A model generated the notes under the pieces. That model was not told the origin of the DNA. It did not search any database and was given only the letters and a program-made list of their open reading frames with translations. Shown here one piece after another: positions 32,491-38,239 of a stretch of DNA of 38,239 nucleotides (its first letter is position 1; each line of letters begins with the position of its first letter). Origin of the DNA: a virus; the IMG/VR virus record IMGVR_UViG_3300020478_000024, positions 1 to 38,239 of that record. One strand, 5' to 3'. The position numbers were made by a program, and so were the translations under genes.

Positions 32491-32687
32491 TCTTCTTTAG
32501 GTTGAGATTCCGATGTAGGTTCATCAAAATATGATGACGCTACGGTTTGTTTATATGTATCAATGACATCTGATGCTTTTGCATAAAGATAATCATTTAT
32601 CTTATCCAATGCTTCTGATCTTTTCTTATCAGCAAGCAGATCAACAATGTCAACCAATTCAGACTCTAGTGGTGGTGTTGTATCCAT
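32487..32687 (-). CDS. Small prohead core protein in the gp67/gp68 position
   Basis: 66 residues, acidic and helical (SELVDIVDLLADKKRSEALDKINDY) with a Glu/Pro/Ser tail. In T4 gp67 and gp68 lie between gp20 and gp21 and shape the prohead core. This gene takes their place but sequence similarity is too low to say which one. It overlaps gp21 by ATGA. Confidence 0.7.
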   Translation of the reverse strand: MDTTPPLESELVDIVDLLADKKRSEALDKINDYLYAKASDVIDTYKQTVASSYFDEPTSESQPKEE

Positions 32688-32708
32688 AATATTTTTCAGT
32701 TATACGAA

Positions 32709-34421
32709 CTATTTAGTTGATGTGGTTGCTTTAGGCTTTGGTGCTGCCTTAATTTTTTGTAGTTCTTTCTTATGATCATCATCTGATTGTGCCTTATCAA
32801 TAGCAGCTTGATCTGCTTGAGACTGTGCTTCTATCTCTGGTGCGAAAGCATCGTTCTGACGATCCATCATATCAAAACTAGTTACATCAACAGGATTCAA
32901 TGCCAAACCAGTATCGATATCCTGCTTCATCTGTTTATCAATTTCCTTGTACTCTTTATCAGTTTGCTGTAGAACTTCACGACGTAGATATTCTGTAGAG
33001 AAGTACTTACCAACAAATGGATCCATCTGTGTAACAAGATTAATTCTTGCCAACATCAACTCTTGTGCTTTGAGTTCATTGAAATGATTATCAAAGAGGA
33101 AGTCATATTGGATATGCTCTTCCATATCATCCCAGTCTTCTGGAGCGATGATACCCTTAAGGATCAGTTGAGTCTTTAAGATATCATGGAAGAGTGCAGA
33201 AAATCTCTTACGGAGCCTACCAATAAACTTGGAGAACTTGAGTTCATCCCGAAGTATTTCAGTAGTCTTCCCAAGATTAAAAGCTTTATTATCGTCAGTG
33301 AGGCGACTAGGAGGAAGGTTGAGCGAGTTATATAACTTCTTCCTAAAGTACTCAACGTCTTTAAGTTCTCCAAGGTTTTGTCCTCCAGGTAATGTTGAAA
33401 TTTCAGTTCCTCTACCACCCTCTCTACGAGGTAACCAGAAATCCTCAAGCATACTCATATGCTTTTTATCATCTCTGATCTCACCAGTGTTAGCATCATA
33501 TACTAACTTATTACGATAACGTGCCATCACGTCACGTAGATACTGTTCTGCTTTTACCTTGGGTAAATTGCCGACATCGATGTAGAAGATCCTGCGTTCA
33601 GGTGCCCTTGAAAGCCTGTATATAACTAGGCTGTCCTCAATCATTCGCAATTGATTAAGTGACTTAATCGCCTTATGTAAAAAACTTAAAGTATACTTCT
33701 TATTCAGGTCTGTTACACCAGAATTAGCAGTAGAAATTGAATCATATGCTATCTTAATTCCTTCAGATGTTGAAAAATCTGATGCAGAATTAGATGGCAT
33801 CGTCAAAGAACCAGAGAATCCTCTTGGTTTATAAATGTAATACTCTACATAATTACCCCAATCATACTCTAATGCAGTACCTTTGAGTAGATGTGGATCT
33901 TTAACTTCGTCTGGACCCTTTATTTTTTGTCTTACTTTACGAATCTTGAGAGGGTCGATGTATCTTAACTCAAGAATACCCTGCTTGGGATTTTCTAAAT
34001 CTATTACTTTGTGGTAGTATGTTCTACCATCTACATACCATGATCTAATAATTTGATGTGCACTCTTATCAAAGGTTAACATCTTTAGGATGTTATCAAA
34101 TTCATCACGAATCTTCTTCTTTATATTAGCACCACAATCTAAATTAGATAATTCTATTTCTACAGGTGAATCATCTGCATCACTTACAACAAACTCATTA
34201 ATAATTTCATCAATTGCAGTGTCTACTTCAGGATGAAGTGACATATCTCTGTATCTTTTAATGAGTTCATACTCATTTTGAGATACACCTTCAACGTCAA
34301 CATATGTACCAAAATAACCACCTGCTACGGTGGCTACAGCATCATCACTGTTGGGGGGAATAGGTGATTGACCTTTTGGTTCCCCCCTTTTATTAATTAA
34401 AAATCCAAACAGTTGACTCAT
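32709..34421 (-). CDS. 20: Portal vertex protein, T4 gp20-like
   Basis: 570 residues; twelve copies form the ring through which DNA is packaged and the tail is joined. The central region YIDPLKIRKVRQKIKGPDEVKD and DDKKHMSMLEDFWLPRREGGRGTEISTLPGGQNLG are signature gp20 segments. Slightly longer than T4 gp20 (524). A late promoter (34450-34457) lies 29-36 bases upstream of the ATG. gp20 is a common marker gene for cyanomyoviruses. Confidence 0.96.
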   Translation of the reverse strand: MSQLFGFLINKRGEPKGQSPIPPNSDDAVATVAGGYFGTYVDVEGVSQNEYELIKRYRDMSLHPEVDTAIDEIINEFVVSDADDSPVEIELSNLDCGANIKKKIRDEFDNILKMLTFDKSAHQIIRSWYVDGRTYYHKVIDLENPKQGILELRYIDPLKIRKVRQKIKGPDEVKDPHLLKGTALEYDWGNYVEYYIYKPRGFSGSLTMPSNSASDFSTSEGIKIAYDSISTANSGVTDLNKKYTLSFLHKAIKSLNQLRMIEDSLVIYRLSRAPERRIFYIDVGNLPKVKAEQYLRDVMARYRNKLVYDANTGEIRDDKKHMSMLEDFWLPRREGGRGTEISTLPGGQNLGELKDVEYFRKKLYNSLNLPPSRLTDDNKAFNLGKTTEILRDELKFSKFIGRLRKRFSALFHDILKTQLILKGIIAPEDWDDMEEHIQYDFLFDNHFNELKAQELMLARINLVTQMDPFVGKYFSTEYLRREVLQQTDKEYKEIDKQMKQDIDTGLALNPVDVTSFDMMDRQNDAFAPEIEAQSQADQAAIDKAQSDDDHKKELQKIKAAPKPKATTSTK

Positions 34422-34449
34422 AACAGTAATCTATACCTTGAGATACTAC

Positions 34450-34457
34450 TATTTATT
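34450..34457 (-). promoter_or_regulatory. Late promoter AATAAATA for gp20
   Basis: AATAAATA on the minus strand, 29 bases before the gp20 ATG; it overlaps the gp19 stop codon, so the portal gene can be made independently of the tail-tube gene. Confidence 0.75.
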
Positions 34458-35076
34458 AGGTCTCAATTGAGGTGGTATTTGCGTTGATAGCGACGGTTGC
34501 GTTCAAGTTTGCTTCTGGTGTACCAGGTGAAGTCCAGTAGGAATACTGGAATTCAACAGAGAATTCTTCGATCTGGTCATTGCTATCATAAGCAAGATCG
34601 ATTTGAGAAACATTAGTTGGGAATGCATGAAGTAAATCATACTGTCGAAGAACAGAACCACTCTCCGAATTATCCTTACGCATTTGCTTAACTTTAAGCG
34701 TTGCCATATATCCTCTATCACTATTAGTAGGAACAAATAGTGGAGAATTGTTTGTTTCGTGAGTATTGATTTGTTCCAACCACTTCTCGAAGTAGGAACG
34801 AATCTTGAAGTCCTTGTCGTTAAAGAAGGTAGCAGTCCATGTATCGAAGGTACGATCACCAGCGATTTTAACTGTCCTTCCACGGAAAGGTACTTCAATA
34901 ACTCCAATGTTTGATGCTGGAAGAGCAGTAGACTTACAAAGTAAGTTTACTAGATCTTTGTTATCACCTTCTGGCTTATTGTTCAGGGTTGATGGCCAAT
35001 TGACATCAACCACAAACATATTTGGCTTAACGCCTTCACCAATTTTAGTGAGAAAATTGTTTAACTTGGTTGTCAT
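34456..35076 (-). CDS. 19: Tail tube protein, T4 gp19-like
   Basis: 206 residues; stacked hexamers form the inner tail tube. Segments STALPASNIGVIEVPFRGRTVKIAGDRTFDTW and FFNDKDFKIRSYFEKWLEQINTHE are typical of the gp19 family. Longer than T4 gp19 (163). Shine-Dalgarno AGAGGT before the ATG. It lies between sheath and portal genes, as in T4. Confidence 0.94.
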   Translation of the reverse strand: MTTKLNNFLTKIGEGVKPNMFVVDVNWPSTLNNKPEGDNKDLVNLLCKSTALPASNIGVIEVPFRGRTVKIAGDRTFDTWTATFFNDKDFKIRSYFEKWLEQINTHETNNSPLFVPTNSDRGYMATLKVKQMRKDNSESGSVLRQYDLLHAFPTNVSQIDLAYDSNDQIEEFSVEFQYSYWTSPGTPEANLNATVAINANTTSIET

Positions 35077-35096
35077 TTTAGATTACCTCTTTATTA

Positions 35097-37535
35097 TCAT
35101 CGACCAACTACTTCAGCAAACGAGACCCCAGTCTTGGTTGCAGTGAAAGTAACTGTGATGTAGTTGATAGAACGGGTTGGTTTGACGAATAGTTCAGCAA
35201 CGAATTCGTTACGGTCAATTACGTCAGGGGTGTTATTAGAATCATCACATACCACGAGGAAATCAGTAACGCCACGACGAGCAAGTACTTCAGACAAGTA
35301 AGAATTTACTGCGCTGGAGAAAGATGCTCTTGTTGTCGAGTCATTTTGTTCAAAGAGAACTGCTTTTGCTAGATCACCAACTCTCTTCTCAAGATTGAGG
35401 AAGAGACGGCGAACATTAATCCTATCGAAAGCAGATGGTGAAGATAGTGCAGTCTTATCACCGAATAGTGTAACTCCACTACCAGGGAAGACAACAACTG
35501 GATTAATTCTTGATTGATAGAGTTCGTCTCTATCTGCCTTGCTTGGGTTATATGCAAGTTTAATTGCATTACGTAGTGAACCACGGTTAACACCAGCAGG
35601 TGAGTACCAATCATCCAGAACGGAAGATGTACTTACACATAGACCAGCAATGTCACCGTTGCAAGGAATATAACGATACTTGTCGTTAAAACGATCATAG
35701 TAATACTTGTATCCACTATCGAATACAGCGTATGAACTTGATGTCATACCACTGAAGAATGCGAGAGTGTTTTCTTTTTGTTGTTGAGCAGAAAGTGTAC
35801 CTGCTGTACCAACCTGATTAGATTTATGAGGTGATACAAAAGCAACACAGTCTTTACGTGCAGCAGCAATAGAAATAATCTTATTTGCTTTTGCTTTGGT
35901 GTTCTCGATAGTATCTCTTGATCCACCCATTAGAATGAAATCAACATCTACTGTCTCTGTATCAGAGAATGATTCAAATGCTTCTTCAATTTCTGATGCA
36001 CTGTAATCATAATCATCAGCACCACCACCAAGAGTGGTTTCTTCTTTTCCAGAAAGTTGGAAACTGGATCCAGAAGGAGCACCAGCAGAACCAGCCTCAA
36101 GACCCCATGCTATACCAGCACCAGCAGAACTTGGATTAATAGTACCTGTTGTATTAGTACCAGTAAAGAGGAATGTTGATTGTGCGTTAACTACATCCTT
36201 AAGATGGTTAGCACTACCTTCAGTACTCTTGGCATCAGTTAGTTTAGATACATAGAGGATTCTTTCCAGAACTGTGTTAGCAGCACCACTGTAATTACCA
36301 GATGTGTCGATAACAGCAACGTGAACTTCATCATATTTAATGCCTTTACCAGCAGCATATTGAGATGTTCCAGGACGTGGACCAATAGAACCAAGATTCA
36401 ATCCTGTAGATCCAATCTCTGTGTTAGTATACCAATCTTTTACAGAAGTTAGACTAATAGTAGTATCAACAACAGTGCCAACATCGAATGTAGCATCTGC
36501 AGATCCACCTGTAATTGTGATGGTATCACCAGCAACATATCCAGTACCACCATCAGCAATAGTAACTCCAGTAACAGGACCTTCAACAGTATCAACTACG
36601 AAAGATGCTGTTCCAGAACCACCATCAATTAATACAGTATCACCAACTGTATATCCTACACCAGCATCAACAATTGTAATACCAGTTACAGCACCACCAG
36701 TAGCAACTACGTTAACAGTACAACCAACACCAGTACCTCCTGGAGATTGAGTTGTCTGGTTATTAGCAGTAACGTAAGCAGTACCTTGAACACCAGGAGT
36801 AATTGTAAGAATAGAACCTTGATTAACTGTTGTATTAACTGTCAATCCAGTACCTGTTCCTCCTGTTGTTGCAACAGCAGTTCCATTTTGGTATGTAGCA
36901 CCACCAGCAATTGCTGTAGCACCAGAAACAACACCAGTGTCAGGAGAATCTAGACTATCGGAAGTTGTTAGTCGTCTGGTTGGGTCATCCAAAACGATAG
37001 ATGCTGTGGTTCCTGAAAGACTTGCGACAATACCAGTACCACCAGTTCCAGAGAAAGTAAGTGTATCACCTACAGCTAATCCAGCAGGAGCAGCGTTAAA
37101 TGTTACGATTTGGTCAGGACCACGGTCAACAACTACAACCAGTAGATCGTTTGCCCATGCTCCAGGTGTTCTTCCTACGAGATAATTTCCATTCCCGTTA
37201 CCAGCATTCCAGTCATCGTCATTCTTGACAAGTACGTTAGCTGCTGAAGTACCATTAGCACTTTTAATGTCAGCTGTTAAAGCTCTGGTTACTGCTAACC
37301 TACCGCCGTAATTCAGGAATTCTGAAGCAACAAACCAGTCTTCTGCATTAGATTCAGATGGAGCACCAAAGACCGATAATAGATCTTTCTGCGAAGCAAC
37401 GTTAACTACCGTTCCAATAGGACCCTTTTGGAAGGTAGAAGCATGTGCTGCAGTGATTTGTGATGCGCCAACAATAATAGCGTTCGATAGGTCACGTTCC
37501 TTAAGAACAATTCCAGGCGAGACTTGACTTGCCAT
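35097..37535 (-). CDS. 18: Contractile tail sheath, T4 gp18-like, with large insertion
   Basis: 812 residues from the ATG at 37535, chosen because AGGAG lies 8 bases upstream; an upstream start at 37559 would add eight residues. The N-terminal part (SPGIVLKERDLSN) and the C-terminal part (FDRINVRRLFLNLEKRVGDLA, SINYITVTFTATKTGVSFAEVVGR) match gp18. Residues about 140-365 form an insertion rich in Gly, Thr and Val with repeats such as GVTIADGGTGYVAGDTITITGG. This insertion makes the protein longer than T4 gp18 (659) and would protrude from the sheath surface. A late promoter lies upstream. Confidence 0.93.
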   Translation of the reverse strand: MASQVSPGIVLKERDLSNAIIVGASQITAAHASTFQKGPIGTVVNVASQKDLLSVFGAPSESNAEDWFVASEFLNYGGRLAVTRALTADIKSANGTSAANVLVKNDDDWNAGNGNGNYLVGRTPGAWANDLLVVVVDRGPDQIVTFNAAPAGLAVGDTLTFSGTGGTGIVASLSGTTASIVLDDPTRRLTTSDSLDSPDTGVVSGATAIAGGATYQNGTAVATTGGTGTGLTVNTTVNQGSILTITPGVQGTAYVTANNQTTQSPGGTGVGCTVNVVATGGAVTGITIVDAGVGYTVGDTVLIDGGSGTASFVVDTVEGPVTGVTIADGGTGYVAGDTITITGGSADATFDVGTVVDTTISLTSVKDWYTNTEIGSTGLNLGSIGPRPGTSQYAAGKGIKYDEVHVAVIDTSGNYSGAANTVLERILYVSKLTDAKSTEGSANHLKDVVNAQSTFLFTGTNTTGTINPSSAGAGIAWGLEAGSAGAPSGSSFQLSGKEETTLGGGADDYDYSASEIEEAFESFSDTETVDVDFILMGGSRDTIENTKAKANKIISIAAARKDCVAFVSPHKSNQVGTAGTLSAQQQKENTLAFFSGMTSSSYAVFDSGYKYYYDRFNDKYRYIPCNGDIAGLCVSTSSVLDDWYSPAGVNRGSLRNAIKLAYNPSKADRDELYQSRINPVVVFPGSGVTLFGDKTALSSPSAFDRINVRRLFLNLEKRVGDLAKAVLFEQNDSTTRASFSSAVNSYLSEVLARRGVTDFLVVCDDSNNTPDVIDRNEFVAELFVKPTRSINYITVTFTATKTGVSFAEVVGR
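36501..36695 (-). repeat. Degenerate tandem repeat inside gp18 insertion
   Basis: Two copies of an about 30-residue unit of the type VTG-(I/V)-TI-x-D-(A/G)-G-x-GY-x2-GDT-x-(L/I)-I-x-GG, at about 36606-36695 and 36501-36581. Earlier Gly/Thr-rich stretches of the insertion may be more degenerate copies. The pattern suggests a beta-solenoid-like decoration domain. Confidence 0.7.
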
Positions 37536-37573
37536 GTTTTTCTCCTCTTGGTATACCAATATTAATCTAGAAT

Positions 37574-37581
37574 TATTTATT
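37574..37581 (-). promoter_or_regulatory. Late promoter AATAAATA for gp18-gp19
   Basis: AATAAATA on the minus strand, 39 bases before the gp18 ATG, flanked by AGAAT (37569-37573) and ATTCT (37579-37583), a 5-bp dyad overlapping the octamer. Confidence 0.75.
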
Positions 37582-37599
37582 CTTTTGTTGACTTACAGT

Positions 37600-38239
37600 C
37601 TAATATGGCATCATATAAGAAACATCTTCTTGCGTCTCACCATACTCCCAAAGTGATCCATCATCTACAAATCCTTCATCACCTTCAAGACCTGTTGTTA
37701 TGAATCCGAAAGGTGCCATGTCTTGTTCTATCTGATTTCTTTGCTCATCATATATCCTTTGACGAACATCATTATCCGTCATTTCTTTAAAATATTCTTG
37801 CTGTACTAACCAAGCAAAGATAACCATACACATTACAAGGTCATCATGGAATCCCTCGTCTGCTTCAAAACATTGTTTCTTCTGAATAAACGTAGTAAGT
37901 TCTGCAATGATTTCATAATCATTAAAGATTAATTTATCATCCTCAACAATCTGCTTTAGGTTAGCACATCCTTGTTTCTTAACAGTGATACTCATCTTAA
38001 CACCAAGTTGTGTTTTGGTTCCAGAGAATCCTTGTCCTATAATTTGTCCTGCTCTACCTCTCATAGCAGACATCAAGACATTAGGATATTCTAAATCATA
38101 ATTTAAGATAGATGCTACTGTATCACCAACATCATTAACTTCACATAACACCCATGCGTTATTATATGCTCGTGCTACATCGTTAATAACATTAGGAAAT
38201 AGCATAGGTTTAATTTCATTGTTCCTAAACTTTCCTACT
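37600..38239 (-). CDS. 17: Terminase large subunit, C-terminal part (cut by window edge), T4 gp17-like
   Basis: The frame stays open to the window end (KFRNNEIKP before MLFPNVINDVARAYN), so this is the C-terminal nuclease domain of the packaging motor. Residues EVNDVGD hold a candidate metal-binding acid matching T4 Glu458 and GFHDDLVMCMVIFAWL holds the aspartate matching T4 Asp542 of the RNase H-like nuclease. The ATPase part lies outside the window. Next downstream is gp18, as in T4. Confidence 0.93.
   Translation of the reverse strand, partial: VGKFRNNEIKPMLFPNVINDVARAYNNAWVLCEVNDVGDTVASILNYDLEYPNVLMSAMRGRAGQIIGQGFSGTKTQLGVKMSITVKKQGCANLKQIVEDDKLIFNDYEIIAELTTFIQKKQCFEADEGFHDDLVMCMVIFAWLVQQEYFKEMTDNDVRQRIYDEQRNQIEQDMAPFGFITTGLEGDEGFVDDGSLWEYGETQEDVSYMMPY

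Noticed and set aside
36421-36750. Plus-strand open frame of 109 codons, Pro/Val-rich
   Set aside because: It mirrors the Gly/Thr-rich repeats of the sheath insertion on the opposite strand, which produces repetitive false frames.
1-38239. tRNA genes, CRISPR arrays, insertion sequences and photosystem genes
   Set aside because: None was seen by reading both strands; a tRNA scan would be needed to exclude tRNAs with confidence.

Overview
This window is a stretch of the core genome of a T4-like marine cyanophage (a myovirus, probably infecting Synechococcus or Prochlorococcus). All coding sequences read on the minus strand, are packed tightly and often overlap by ATGA or TAATG. The gene order follows the T4 replication and virion modules. 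The cyanobacterial host is inferred from genes typical of cyanobacteria and plastids (DUF1257/Ycf35, DUF2997, DUF3110), an Hsp20 chaperone and a MazG-type protein. No photosystem gene, tRNA, CRISPR array, integrase or insertion sequence was seen.

In transcription order (high to low coordinates), the first block is the virion module: gp17 terminase C-terminus (cut by the window edge), gp18 sheath, gp19 tube, gp20 portal, a small prohead protein in the gp67/68 position, gp21 protease, gp22 scaffold and gp23 major capsid protein. A strong intrinsic terminator follows. Two small unknown proteins, a second tail-tube-like protein, UvsY and UvsW come next.

A 129-base intergenic region at 25569-25697 separates this from the early and middle block. 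It carries a near-perfect host-type promoter for the late sigma factor gp55 and a second promoter pointing the other way. The block continues with gp55, gp47 and gp46 (with a DUF3110 gene between them), gp45, gp44, gp62 and RegA. A Dam methylase and several small proteins are interleaved. An accessory cluster follows (DUF2997, DUF1257, Hsp20, two Sm-like proteins), then gp43 polymerase, UvsX, gp41 helicase and MazG.

The region 2194-9058 is the least explained. It holds two large coupled genes of uncertain function: a ligase-like nucleotidyltransferase fused to a HIGH-type adenylyl/cytidylyltransferase, and a possible PD-(D/E)XK-like protein. It also holds several late-promoter-associated genes, including an Ig-domain protein. 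The window closes with gp61 primase, under its own near-perfect promoter with an operator-like dyad, and the start of nrdA.

The logic is as expected for such phages. Host-sigma promoters drive replication, recombination and nucleotide genes. gp55 together with the clamp then activates late promoters (TATAAATA, AATAAATA, GATAAATA) in front of virion genes. Unusual points are four Sm-like paralogues in one 12-kb stretch, inverted repeats around several late promoters, a divergent promoter beside gp55, and the ligase/HIGH fusion gene.
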